DNA from: Epiperipatus broadwayi
Lineage: Eukaryota; Onychophora; Udeonychophora; Euonychophora; Peripatidae
Assembly: GCA_028023455.1 (NCBI GenBank)
Contig: JAQFVV010012531.1
Coordinates: forward strand, 2,110,001-2,174,000
DNA: 64,000 bases
Direction: 5' to 3'
Shown: positions 51,071 to 63,436 of the stretch, one piece after another
How positions within the stretch are numbered: the stretch's first letter is position 1
Layout of the letters: each line of letters opens with the position of its first letter
Notes under the pieces: model-generated
Told to the model about the DNA's origin: nothing
What the model saw: the letters and a program-made list of their open reading frames with translations, nothing else
Database searches by the model: none
Program-made: the position numbers and the translations under genes

Positions 51071-52915
51071 TAGATACATTATTTTTTGGGTAAAACCATG
51101 TATTATTTTCAATTATATACCGATATTTCGACGAACTAGCATCCGCCATTGTCAAGGTAAACTCTTGAAAGAAAATTTGTTAGATCTCAAACTGTAACAT
51201 GGCTGAGTGCGAGATGAAGCATGAGAATCAGCTTGAAATAGTTTATTATTCAGAATATGAGGTTTATCAAAATGTATATTTCCCTTAGTTTTGCCACCTA
51301 TTAATTTAAAGTCAATATTAGAAGACAGATAAAATGAGAGGTTTCCATATGGCTGGAATACGTTGTGCTTCATCAGCCCTATTTAAACCAGTAGGTCTCT
51401 TTAATATTTCAATTGACTCTCTGATGGTTCTCGAATCATATCTCTCCAAATTAGTAAGCATTTTTGTATTGTCAAAGTCAGATTTGTGACCAATTTCTAA
51501 AAAATGGGAAATAAAAACTGATGTGTTAAATTTTTGATTAAAAGCATTTTTATGTTTCTTAATTCTGACATTCATTCATCTATTAGATGTATCTACATAG
51601 CTTCTTGAGTACTGCAAACACAGAATTTCATAAACTCCTTGGTGTTCCAAAAATATTCTGTCTTAAGGTTTTATGTAAAAAAATCACCAATTTTTTGCCA
51701 GTACAAAAAGTAGTCTTTATATTAAACAAGATAGTCTTCTACTGATTTTATCAGTAACCCCTTTAATATAAGGTAAAATCACTCTATTAAAAGATGAATT
51801 GTCAATTCTATCCTCTTTTTTCCTTTTAGTATCAATGATGTTTTTATTATAATCATTTGAAAGTAGAATAAGCTCTAGTCAAAAGATTTTTGCTACAGAA
51901 AAAATTTGAGCAGAATGATGATGAGAATATCTGTTTGTATGGGTGGATTTTCTATAAACTCATATTGATAATGTTTCATCACATTTTTTTGTAATTAAAA
52001 TATATATAGAAAAAAAAAGTGATCTGTTATTTTCTACTTCCATAGTGAATTTAATATTTGGATGCCAATTATTTATAAAAACAAGAAAAGAATTTAAGGC
52101 ATCAATGCAATGAGGCTATATAACAAATGTATCATCCACATATCTAAGCCAAATAGAAAGTTTCTTAGTAGCTGCACATAATACTTGACAGGTGACAGTG
52201 GAGATACCATAGAAAGTCCTTTAATGTGTTTAAACTTTTGAAAATTATAAACAAAAATTGTATTCTCAAGGCAATGCTTTGCTAATGGAATAATAAAATC
52301 AGGTAAATCATTGTATTGTGCTATTATACTTAATGCTTCTTCAACAGGAATATTAATAAACATAGAAGAAACATCAAAACTAACCAATAAATCAGTTCCA
52401 GTTAGTTTTAAGTTTTTAATTGTAGAAATAAAATGATTTGAATTTTTAATTCTTGATAGAATCTTGTCTGTCAATGATTGTAAGCATTGGGCTAAATATC
52501 GAGCCAAGCATATGTGGGAGAACCTATAGCACATACAATAGATTGTAATGGTATCTCAGATTTATGAATTTTTGGCAAACCATAAAATTTAGGATGTTAT
52601 GATGAACCTTCTCTTGAAGAGATTTTAATTTTCATATCTTCATCTATACTAGAACGTTTGATTAGACATTTTGTCTTTTTTTCTAAATATGTCAGAGAAT
52701 CTCTAATAATCTTTTTATAAGTTTCATCATTTAATAAATCTAAAATTTTATTATTATAATCTAAACAGTTAAGTACAAACAGTCGAATTACCTTTATCTG
52801 CTGAAATAAATTTTCTTTCAAGAGTTTACCTTGACAATGGCGGATGCTAGTTCATCAAAATATCAGTATATAATAGAAAATAATACACGGTTTTACCCAA
52901 AAAATAATGTATCTA
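51071..52915 (-). mobile_element. Penelope-like element bounded by 108-bp inverted arms
   Basis: A 1.85-kb element: the left arm 51071-51178 and right arm 52808-52915 are reverse complements with about 6 differences. Both include CCGCCATTGTCAAGGTAAAC or its mirror and TTTTTTGGGTAAAACC. Between them, on the - strand, lie RT and GIY-YIG remnants. Penelope-like elements are known to carry direct or inverted pseudo-LTR copies, so the layout fits. The coding part is short for the family and degenerate. Confidence 0.85.
51318..52821 (-). pseudogene. Penelope-like RT with GIY-YIG endonuclease (broken)
   Basis: N-terminal part: ETYKKIIRDSLTYLEKKTK. Next, after a stop, [19 protein letters not shown] and IGSPTY, then LVSFDVSSMFINIPVEEAL (RT motif A with its Asp) and KGLSMVSPLSPV (motif B, normally GSPLSP). 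In another frame IWLRYVDDTFVI (motif C, both Asp kept, about 52125-52160). Downstream, GVYEILCLQ...RSYVD is a decayed GIY-YIG pair. MNVRIKKHKNAFNQK and SRTIRESIEILKRPTGLNRA complete the C-terminus. Several frameshifts and stops (about 52500, 52150, 51590). Such enzymes normally nick DNA and copy their RNA into the break. Confidence 0.85.
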
Positions 52916-53599
52916 CATCATACAACCATGAAAACATTAAATATAATATATATATATTGAAGCGTTTTGCACTTCTGACTAGGTCTGTTACATATAAAAT
53001 GTATGAGTTGATCAAGTTATGAAAAAGAAGAAAGTTTCTTTCCTATTTCTAAAAACATAACTATATTTCTTGATCAACTCTACCTAGTAATTGTTACAAT
53101 TTACGCTATAAACGGAATCAGCTTTTTTTTTTTTTGTGAGGGTGCCAGGATTCATATAAGAATCCGCTGAAATCCGTCGCATCGCGTCACGAAAATTAAA
53201 AAAAATAATGCTTTTAAAAGAATTGATATTTTACCATAACTAGAGTTATTTTCTAGATATTATTATTCCTGGAGCTTAGTCAACATATATTGGCAAAGGT
53301 AAATTATATTTTCAAATCTTACTAAACTAATATTAATAAATTTAATAATAATCATCAATAACATACAAGGAAAAGTTGGTATTAGAAATAAATATTTTAT
53401 TCTAACAAATTAAAATGTTTAAAGAGAAATTACTAATTAAATAAAACTGGAAAGAACACACGCTAACCCAGACATGAATCCATTAATAAAAAATAACAGC
53501 TAAACAATTAAAAGTTCTTTGGTAAACAAAAGTCTCGTGAACAATAAAATTAAAGTCTCTATCGGGATTATTTTAAGCCTATTTTTTTTTAAGAGTTGT

Positions 53600-53960
53600 T
53601 GGCAAACTTTGTAAGTCACAATCGGGAAAAGTTAATCTTAGCTTACCAGTAAGTTTAGTGAGAAGATTGTAGTTTACTATGCATAGTTTTTTTTTTTGTG
53701 GGAGAATGAGCTCGGCCAGCGGTTATAAGTTGATCTTGGTCTGTCTTACTGGTTGGTCACTAAAGCTTTTCTGGTATCTGTCTTCAGGATCGATGTCAGC
53801 AAAGCCCTGGTCCACTCCAACATCAGAATTATTTCAGCATATAGTGGTCCTGGATATATTTTTGTTACCCAGGACCAACCATAGGAAAAACAAGACGTTG
53901 ATTTAACTGGTCTCTTCCTTTTTATACTCGAGGTCCAGTTTTCAGACTTCTGCGCATGTT
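53600..53960 (-). promoter_or_regulatory. Possible TATA-type promoter in a GC-enriched segment
   Basis: On the - strand GAGTATAAAAAGG (53917-53929) is followed by GAAGAGACCAGTTAAATCAA and a short hairpin (TGGTCCTGG / CCAGGACCA). The segment is clearly less AT-rich than its flanks. It may be an LTR or TE leader; no downstream ORF with domains is visible. Weak on its own. Confidence 0.25.
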
Positions 53961-54295
53961 ATTAATATCATGGCATTTAGGTGTATAATCTTGTACATTC
54001 TTTATCGTTTTTCAGTTACAAAGTCTTTATTTTTTTAGGATAATTCTGCCATCTTTAATTAGCTAAAATATTTTTCTTTTAGCTTATCTGGATTAATAAT
54101 TTGTGTGTCTTTTGTCCTCTTCAATTTTTACTTTTATTTTTAATTAGATAAAAAAAAATATGGATGAAAAATTTAACTTTCATTGTACTTTTTAAAAAAA
54201 TAAATTATACAACTAAAAAAAATGTAATTGCATCTTTTTCTTAGCTTTTACCAAATGTCAATACGTATATTTGTACCATATATAAATAAACAGTG

Positions 54296-56508
54296 CAATA
54301 TATATATATTGATGCAATGCAATGCATTATGGCTTCTCCTTTATTGGAGTCAGGAATCTCTCAGCCATTATGCCCAGAAAAACCTGTTATCCACCTAACC
54401 TTCCCTTTCCATTTCCCACCCTACGTTTTTCCTATATTTTTCTCTAGCCAGCTCCATTTCAATTCTACAACATCATCTTTGTCCACTCTATGGCTTTTAT
54501 ATCTAGATCCCCTTTATCTTTTTCCAAACCCAGCATAAAAACCAAGAACTCACTTTCTGTATAATCACTTTGTTTATATTTATTCTCCCACAACTTCATT
54601 ATTAGTACCCTTTCTGCTTGTAAGCATTTACATTCAATTAACAAATGCCTAATATTTTCCATGCCTTCCTTACATAATTTGCAGACTAAATCACCCACAT
54701 TCCTCCATTTATGTGTATATTCCCTTGTTGCTAACGATCTTGTTCGAGCCTTAAACAGTAAACTACTTTCCTTGCTATTATCATAAATTAACTCACACCC
54801 AATATTCTGTTTACTTCTATATATATTTAAACTCTTTTTACTCTCCATACTAGTTCTCCATCTCTCCAACTTCCTATTTTTTATTAATGCATCTATTCTT
54901 CTATCCCATTCCTTGCCACTATAACACTCAACAATTCTCCTAACACAATCATCCCACCTTTTGTATAAGTATACTGACATAAATTCTTTATCCAAATCTT
55001 CTGCATACCATACTATCTTTCTCACCCATCTTGTTGCCTGTCCTTTACTCGTAACCCAATTAAATACTATTTTGGCTATTCTTCTTACTATCCATAAATT
55101 GCAATCTACCAAACATTTTCATTTTGCTTTTTGCATCTCTCATATAAAAACTTACCATCCCTTTTCTTCTTAATGCATCCTTTGCCATCCATACATCTGC
55201 ATCTAATGCATGTCTTCCTACTTCTCTTTGTACTTTTTCTAAGTAATCTAACACCCCTTTACTAACACATAACACATTGTTACCATAAGTTAACCCTGCT
55301 ACTGCCACTCCCTTCCATACAATTCTAGCTACATCATATTTATTATATGAAAACACTGTTAATTTCTTTATCAGTCCCTTTCTTTTCTTTGCTTCATTTA
55401 TCAATTTTCAATCCTATTCATCCAAGCAATTTTTCTGATTACTTAAGATGATTCCCAAATAGTTATATCTATTTATCATATTTAACTTTATATCCCCCAA
55501 TAAAAATTCTTTCTCTTCTTTTTCCCCAGCATTTACCATCATTACTTTTGATTTTCCTTCTCTAATCTTAATTCCCATCTCTTTACCCACCCTTGCTCAC
55601 ATCTTCAGCATAACTTCCATATCTTTTCTACTTTCTGTGCACAATAAGATATCATAAGCAAATAAAAGACCTGATAATATATACACTCCCTTGTCATCTA
55701 TTAATGGTATCTCTACCCCTCTTCTTAGTCTTTCTATTGCTCTCTCTATTTTTTTCAAATATATAACAAAAAGAAAATAGCTGACATGGCATCCTTATCT
55801 TAATCCTACTCTATTTTCTAATTGATACGTATAATAATTATTTTCATACAATCTCTTAATAAGATCCACTAAAGCTTCATTTATTACCAAATGTACTAAA
55901 CTTATCCATAATCTATTTCTATTTACTACTATCATATGCATTCTTTATATCCATAAAACATATATAACTGCCTACCTGTATTCCTACTCATAACTGTAAG
56001 TTGTGTGACTACAAATAAATTATCTCCTATATGCCTATCTGATCTAAAACCTCCTTGTATTTCTCCCACTATATTATTTTCTTCCATCCACTTTACCACC
56101 CTTCCAGCCACGATATATGCAAAAACTTCATGTAACACTGACATTACCGCTATCGGTCTATATTTGTTTAACTTTCTATGATCTTTACCTTTCCTTTAAA
56201 TAATAGCCTTACCCTTGTATTATATCTGGAAATTCTCTCTTCTGTGTCATTTTATTAAAACATAATAATAGTTTAATTTTGTTCTATTTCTCAAATTCAT
56301 CACTATCTTTGCTGCCCATCCATCCAAATCTCTTGCCTTTCCACTTATCGATTTCTTCCCTGCCTCATTCAATTCATTTTCTATAAAACTAATATTTCCA
56401 TTACTATGTGCTTTTATGTTTGTTATCACTCTGTCCTTCACATCTAACATTTTTTCTATATCCATTACATACTTATTTAAGATTGTCTCTAATTCTTCTC
56501 TAGTGTTA
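54296..56508 (-). mobile_element. 5'-truncated CR1-type copy, - strand
   Basis: Begins (on its own strand) inside ORF2 at TCTAGTG-like/GAAGAATTAGAGACAATC and runs to the 3' end, closing with GCATTGCATTGCATCA pentamers. It carries the RT (SVLHEVFAYIVAGRVVKWME, FMDIKNAYD in a shifted frame, FAYDILLCTE) and the CCHC knuckle CKLCKEGMENIRHLLIEC. It ends with a frame of 215 codons (54465-55112). It is roughly 85-90 percent like the 17.9-kb copy by eye. Several frameshifts make it a pseudogene. The + strand frames across it are shadows. Confidence 0.88.
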
Positions 56509-57450
56509 TATTATAAATGAGAACACTTAAATGGTTCCTATCGACTCATTATTTAATTAAAATATTAGATCATATATAGTAGCCAAATTATGGATTATGA
56601 ACTATGGCAACACAAGGCTCATTTGACCAATTTCAGAGGAAACCTTTCCATTAGCTATTGCAAATCGCAGTTTCATTAATAAATCAGAATAGATTTGAAT
56701 CGTAATTATGTTAGTACAGAGTTTATTGAGTATCATAGAAGAAACACAACTAATAAATATTTTGCTATTTCTAATTAGCAAGTGCAAATATAATTATGTT
56801 CTGAATAGATAGAAATTATAATCACTTTTATTTTTTTTACAAACTTTTACATTAATACTTATATAAAATATTATATATTTTATGAAATTGATAGTTGTTA
56901 TTGTGTTTTTCATTTACACAATAAGTACATACAATACTCATCACATGATCACCATTTCTTATGTGTCTACAGAGTCTTGCCTGTTTTTACATACAATATT
57001 TATGTAATAAAAGTACAACAAACAGCTGGCAATGGTTTAAAAAAAACAACAACCCCCTATCTTATTACTTTTTTTGTTAGCCATTGTTAAACACTGCTTT
57101 TTAGCAACTTCAATTCTTATGTAATAATATATTGTTACTAAAGTTTATTTTAAATGAAAACATGATTTGCAATTTATTTATTGTACTTATATATGTATTT
57201 GTTGTTTGAAACACACAAAGCATTTAATAGATGCATAATTAATAATTTTGTTTACATCTTGAAATAAACATTAGGATGCTTCATGTATATAAAAATTCTA
57301 TTGAAGCTTTTTATAACAAGGTATTTATATTAAAATCTTTCTGCAAGTCATTGTATTTGATTTGATTTTTCAATATATTGGTTTACTTCATGTAAATTTT
57401 GTTATACACATGGTGTTATTGCAACTCATATAACAGTTAATCACATATTA

Positions 57451-57506
57451 AAATATATATTTAATCTTTAATAAAAAAATAAATTCTATATCTGGGATTT
57501 AAAGAG
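57451..57506 (+). repeat. Short dispersed repeat, copy 1
   Basis: AAATATATATTTAATCTTTA...TAAATTCTATATCTGGGATT is repeated almost exactly at 59617-59670. Possibly one end of an unrecognised element. Confidence 0.6.
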
Positions 57507-58342
57507 TTGTTCATTTTTTATTCTTTAAAGATACAGTTACAGACAGTGGCAAAAATATAAATACCCAGATGCATTTTAACAATTTTTTTTTTGCTAGTAT
57601 AAATCATTATATATTTGGTAAATATCTTTCCCATTGAATCATAATTATTTAATGTATATTGCATTAATTTTATAATCATTGCCTTTTCTTCATGCATTGT
57701 TTGATATTTTTCATTACATTAATAATTATACATTATCCTTAATCAGATCAGAAATTATTAATTTCTTTAAAATCTTTGTTTTTCATTACTATATTTTATT
57801 GGGCTGAAAGTCAAGAAATTGAATTTGCATTTTTTCACCATCTACTGAGAAATTTTGCGAATCTTTTTTTCACAGCTTTAAAATTCATGCATATATTTTT
57901 CTAATATTTTAATTTTAAAAAACAAAACAAAAGATGGCTGGATAATGAAATAAGTGGCTCTTCAAAGTTTCTTAAACTCCTTGATGATGGGTGCCTGTTA
58001 TATATTTGGCAATGTTAAACTGTGTGAGATTACTTTGAGAAAATATTACAATGATCTAAAAATTTGACTTTTTGGAAAGTTTATGATTATTTTTGTATAC
58101 TAATTGTGTAATCATTATTGGAAATCAAAATATACATTATTACATATTTATTTTTTGCAGAAATGCTTTATTTTTAAAAATAAAAGATTATATTCTTCTG
58201 AATAATATTTTATCATATCGGTTACGGTCATGGGAAATACAACTGTTTAGAAATGTTGTCACTAAGCAGTCTATTATAATATTTAGCAATATCATAAAAA
58301 TTATAAAAAAGTTTTAAACTTTTAAAGCATAAATTGATAGAT

Positions 58343-58472
58343 CTATTAGATATTAAAAATAATTCATTCAGATTTTTAAAATAAATACCAATAGAGAAGA
58401 TTTTGTTCTATTAGATATTAAAAATAATTCATTCAGATTTTTAAAATAAACACCAACAGAGAAGATTTTGTT
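58343..58472 (+). repeat. 65-bp direct duplication
   Basis: Two head-to-tail 65-bp units starting CTATTAGATATTAAAAATAA and ending GAGAAGATTTTGTT. They differ at two positions (ATACCAATAG versus ACACCAACAG). Confidence 0.9.
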
Positions 58473-59616
58473 CATTATGCAAATTGAATCTGCTCTACCT
58501 GAAATTTAATGATGAAACAATGCTTTGGTTTGATTAAAATCTAATTTTTAAAAATTCCAAAAATCAAATGTGATTTTTTAAAATTTATTATATTCTGATA
58601 AATAATAATATTTTAATATTAAAGTGAATGTCGAAAACTCAAAGTAAATGAGAACAAAGAAATCTGTGAAAATATAGGAGTGTTAAGTCTCTTATAAAGA
58701 TTTAATTTTTTTGAGTGACTAACAATGCATCTTTTTCTTCATTTTCTGATGAAAAAAAGTATTTTTTTCACAACAAATATTTATATAAAAATATTTCGTT
58801 AATGTGTATGTTCGAATATGAATCGTTAATTATATATTTTTAGAAATAATAAAATTAAAAATATTAGTTTTATAACATTATAACTTTAAAAATAAACAAA
58901 TTGTGAAATAAATGTGATCATGGAAATATGACATGTGTTCCCTCTCAAATTACGTATATTATAAATATATAATATGTACACAAAACAAATATATTAAATA
59001 TGTTTATGTAAAAAAATATTTGCCTTTTTAGTTTCTTTGATAATAGTGAATGATAGTATTTATTGCTGCTATATAATTGCTTTTCTCCTAAATTCATCTT
59101 AGCTATCATGAAAACATGAATTCTTTTTTTTTGTCTACCTTGGTATTTCACATATTAAGAAAACTATAAATAAAATATAATTTTATATGAGTGTACTTAT
59201 TTTTTGATAACATTAGTAGCTTCATTTAATTTTAATGGCAATGATTGCTTATTTGAGACAACACAACAGCCAGTTCATCATATACATCATTCCCATCTCC
59301 CTGAGATAATTTGAAATCCTTAAGAAAATATTAAAGATCAAATATATTTTATTTATTTTTGCATGTCTTTTTTTTATTCATTGCTTTAATCCCCTTCACT
59401 CGTGCAAAATCTTAGATATTTTTTAGCCATAAATTTATCCTCTCATAATTTGAACACATGATTGTAGATATATCTACACATGTATACATGGAAAAATTTT
59501 AATGACTCTTAAGATAAGATCCATAAATTATGGTTTAAACAATATCTTAAGATTTTGCAAATGTGTAAAAAGAAGCTGAAACATTGAATATGATAAATAA
59601 GATGATAAATTAATTA

Positions 59617-59670
59617 AAAATATATATTTAATCTTTAATAAAAATTAAATTCTATATCTGAGATTTAAAA
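59617..59670 (+). repeat. Short dispersed repeat, copy 2
   Basis: Matches 57451-57506 with a small indel in the A run and one G-to-A change (TATATCTGAGATTTAAA). Same orientation, about 2.2 kb apart. Confidence 0.6.
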
Positions 59671-61710
59671 AAATGTAACAATTTCAGATCTAATTAGGAG
59701 TTGTTTTGATCACTTGTCATTGAATACAAACAGAAGATGTAACACGTTTAAAATGAATTGATATAGTGTGTGTATGCATATCTAATTTTAGCCTCAATAA
59801 TATCTAATAAAACAACAATACATTGAAATTAAATTTATAATTTTCAATATTTACTTATTTATATGTTGAAAATTCTAGAGTACTTTTTAATATTTTATTT
59901 TAACTATGTATATTAAAATGTTTTTTCCAAGGCACATATGTAGTGACATGATTGCATTAATAAATTTTTATAAACAACAAAGTTATTAATCTTATGGGAG
60001 ATTTTTATGGAACATGTTTACTAAATACGAACCCATCAGATTAAACATCTTGCCTCCATACTTTTTTTTTTTGTAAATTCTAAACCCTTCTAAATTTTGG
60101 ATTGATTGATATAGTTGACAACTAAAATATATGACAGCTGATCTTTGATATATTTTGTATTACCACTGTTTCTTTAATATCTCAACTATTATTGACTTAT
60201 TTATCAAGGCATCAGTGCTATAATGATAATAAAAAAAAAATTTGTTATGTATGTTATATGTTTATATATGTTACATTAAATTAAACATAGTTCATTGTAT
60301 ATGTAAACAAAAGGAGTAAATTATCCTCTCTCAAGCCAATTCATAGCTTGAGGGAATAATTTAGTTCCTTTGCTTATATCTTTTTGATTGCTGTCTCACA
60401 TCTATTTCTAAAATGCAGATGTGGCCACCAGTTTAAAATAATTATTTAGTTTTTCTCTATTAGCTTTTTTTGAACTGTGCCTTTTCTAAGTCTTTTGGCT
60501 TGCACTATATTTAGTCTGTCATATACTCACGTGTTTACCCTGTTGTATTATTTATATTATATTTATGATAGAATTAATTTGCATTGCCATACCTGGTTAG
60601 CCATCACTTGTGCTAAATGCTAGTTACTACTACAGTGGGTGGAATGGCATTGTTAACTGCATCAGAGCTACTATTGATGGCCTAGTGCTATCTAAGTATT
60701 TTAATGTTGTTTGTGCCAGTGCTGTCCTGCTTGGAGTGCTGCACAAGTTTGGCTTAACTGCTAATTAATAATTATAGTCATGATAACTTGTCTCTGATGG
60801 TCATGCTAAATAAATGCTCTCATCAAAATATGTGATATTATTTACTGCCTTATATTAACACAGGTATGATATATAATAGTAATACAGATTTCAGATTGTT
60901 TGAAAAGAATATTTTATCCTAGTTAAACAGGTAATTAACTCTACCTATATTTACATAGATTAAGCAGTATACTTTTGCCTAAATGCTTTAATAAATAATA
61001 AAAGATTAGGGTGATCTATACAACACCCTACTATCTATATGTTTACCTACAAAATGAATCTCTTTGGGGAATCCAACTATATCTTTTTGCCTAGGAATTG
61101 AGCTTGAATTCTACTATACTAAGTCTTAAAGATCATATTGTTTTCACATTCTATAGAATAGACCTGAATTGCAAATTGGTAAATAATAATTTTTAGCTAT
61201 TAATGTAGATTTCTCTTTAATTACTGTCATTCCATTAGTGCATATAGATATGATAATCTCACCTTTTTTTTTATATCTCTAACATAATTTATAGAAATAT
61301 ATCATTGACATGTGCTAAGCATTTTAATGGCTCTTTAATCCCTTAGCACATTATATTCTTGCATTACTATGACAGTAAGTACAGAAGCATTTCAATTACT
61401 TTCACTTATATTACTGAATTCTGCAATCAGATTGTCCTTATTCTTATTACATTTTATTTTTTATATATACACTATTTTAATAATTTCTAATAATTCATTT
61501 GCTATGTCAATGGACATAGTACTTAAAACTTTCATTCTTTACATGTATTTTTAAAATGTGTCTTAAAATATATGTATTTTTATCCACGTTTTAAGTGTAT
61601 ATATAGTTTGAAAGTTTTATAATAAGTATAATTCAGATATCTATTAGTAACTGAAACACACAGGCTTATTATATACCTGGGTCTATATATGTAATATATA
61701 GAATATATGA

Positions 61711-61975
61711 GCACAGACTTTCAGACGACCCCCACTCTCTACACTATTTCATAACACGGATACACTTGTAGAACACATATATGTCGAAAAGATAAATAAT
61801 ATATGCTATAAGTGCTCAGATATCTGAGCACTTATAGCATATATGTGTAGAGATGGTAATCTGGACCAACTAATGATTGCTGGTTGGTGATTATTTATCT
61901 TTTCAACATATATGTGTTCAAGTGCATCAGTGTTATGAGATAGTGTGTGGAGAGTGGTGGGTAGTCTGTGCTGAT
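61711..61975. mobile_element. Inverted-repeat element with 46-bp perfect palindrome
   Basis: GCACAGACTTTCAGACGACC...CATAACACGGATACACTTGT...GTCGAAAAGATAAATAAT on the left is mirrored by ATTATTTATCTTTTCAACAT...AAGTGCATCAGTGTTATGAG...GTAGTCTGTGCTG on the right. The right arm has an extra insert (TGGTCCAGATTACC-like). At 61799-61844, ATATATGCTATAAGTGCTCA and its mirror form a perfect palindrome centred on GATATC. The terminal wording (CAGACTTTC, ...ACACATGTAGAAAAGATAAA) is shared with the element at 62.7 kb. Confidence 0.8.
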
Positions 61976-62734
61976 ATCTATTAGTATAAGCTTTTACAGC
62001 CATTCATTACAATATTAATTATCTGTTTGATGATATATCTATGATATTATTCAAGAATAATCGGAAAATAATAACTCTTGATGCAGACTACCCTTTCATC
62101 AACTATTCTGACGAAAATAAAGCATTCAATCTATAACCTAACTGCCTTCAGGATCTCTCTTCAGTTCTGGAAATCCTTATTTAAGCTTTGAGTCAAACAA
62201 ATAGAAAATAAATGGCAGAGAAATCAGATTCTACCGTTGTTTTCTGATTTTTTTTTCATAAAGGGCGCTGATTTTCATTAAACTCATTAAATTGCCTTTT
62301 AAAAAAAAAACAAACAAAAAAAAAACATTCGTCCAGACTATTTTTTATTTTTACAATGAATTAATTATTGGATCCAGGGAGTATTTAGGCTTGATAAAAC
62401 TCTGTATGTTTGTGCTATTTGCTTCCTTTGATTTTTTTCACACATTATAAAAATCCATTACTTAAAAATTCATGCATTTTTAATTATTTCACTTATATAG
62501 GTGGAACAGCAATAGGAGTCCCCTGTTATAAAAACAGCATAGCTTCATAATACTAGATACATGGGTGAAAAGTCAAGTCTTATGGGTGCAATAATAGTGC
62601 TTCACATGCCATAACCTGGGTGGGTTTGTCTCTGTATTGATAAATTTGAATTTTTTTTCCCGTTTATAATCAGCTTTAGTCCCCCCAGTAAAAGGTCTGT
62701 AGCTAATGCACTTAACTATACAGTATTCTTTGAT

Positions 62735-62888
62735 AAATATAGGGGATTTGAACTCAGACTTTCAAGAAACCTTCAACTATCCACATTGTCTCATACTACT
62801 GATACACATGACCATACACATGTAGAAAAGATAAATAATCACCAATATACATATTGCTTGAAAGTCTGAGTTCAAATCCCCTATATTT
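62735..62888. mobile_element. Short foldback element, 32-bp perfect inverted ends
   Basis: AAATATAGGGGATTTGAACT...CAGACTTTCAAG (62735-62766) is mirrored exactly at 62857-62888. The interior shares CTGATACACATG and GTAGAAAAGATAAATAATCA with the 61.7-kb element. On one strand the arm contains GAGTTCAAATCCC, a good tRNA box B. Confidence 0.85.
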
Positions 62889-62987
62889 ACAATTAAGTCC
62901 CAGGTATAAGAATGCCTATATTTCAAATCTTATTCTTTGATAAATGGGTATCTACTATTTTTAGCTAGAGGATAATACAATAATGGA

Positions 62988-63046
62988 AATTGCTTTAATC
63001 CTCACCACCATGCAATTGCTTTAATCATCACTACCATGCAATTGCC
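62988..63046 (+). repeat. 26-bp tandem duplication
   Basis: AATTGCTTTAATCMTCACYA...CCATGC occurs twice in tandem (62988, 63014), followed by a third partial AATTGCC. Confidence 0.85.
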
Positions 63047-63346
63047 AAACTTGATAAATAATACCTTCTTTTTCCCTGTTGCTCTATTTTGGGGCATATT
63101 GAGAAGGATTTTTAAAGTACTTTATCTTATTTATATTTATGTAAGAAAAATTAAATAAAACTATAATTTTGTTAATGTTCATAATTATTATGCAGAACTT
63201 CATTTTAACTATTTTTTTTTGTTTTAAAAAATTTAAAACATTTTAAATTAATAAAAATCAACACTTTAATAATCATCATTTCAAATTTTTTCTTTGAATG
63301 AAATTGAGTTTTTATTTTATTTTATTTTATTTTTTTTGCATTTCAG

Positions 63347-63436
63347 AATGCCTCATCTGATGTTTGCAAAGTTCTTGTCGGAAACAAATGTGACGTCACA
63401 GATCAACGAGCGATAGATGAGGAGCGGGGAAAAAAG
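63347..63436 (+). CDS. Rab8-like small GTPase, internal exon (G4 motif NKCD)
   Basis: Third visible exon, 30 codons, phase 0 at both ends. The acceptor is a long T-rich tract ending TTTCAG; the donor is GTAATT. It reads NASSDVCKVLVGNKCDVTDQ and then RAIDEERGKK. VGNKCD is the G4 motif that gives guanine specificity. The pattern ASxDV..K...GNKCDV.D.R...ERG.K closely follows human Rab8 (ASADVEKMILGNKCDVNDKR...ERGEK), which is the main reason for choosing Rab8 within the Rab8/10/13 group. Local base composition is clearly richer in GC than the introns, as expected for coding sequence. The exon with the G5 SAK motif and the prenylated C-terminus must lie beyond the window. Confidence 0.94.

Larger units (their letters stand above)
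50979..63346 (+). other. Rab intron, about 12.4 kb
   Basis: Bounded by GTAAGT and TTTCAG between in-frame Rab exons. It holds the Penelope-like element, a - strand CR1-type copy, a promoter-like stretch near 53.9 kb, a 65-bp duplication, two inverted-repeat elements at 61.7 and 62.7 kb and a 26-bp duplication. The 60.45-60.83 kb stretch is less AT-rich than its surroundings and may be an old unidentified repeat. Otherwise 56.5-60.4 kb is plain AT-rich sequence. Confidence 0.85.
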
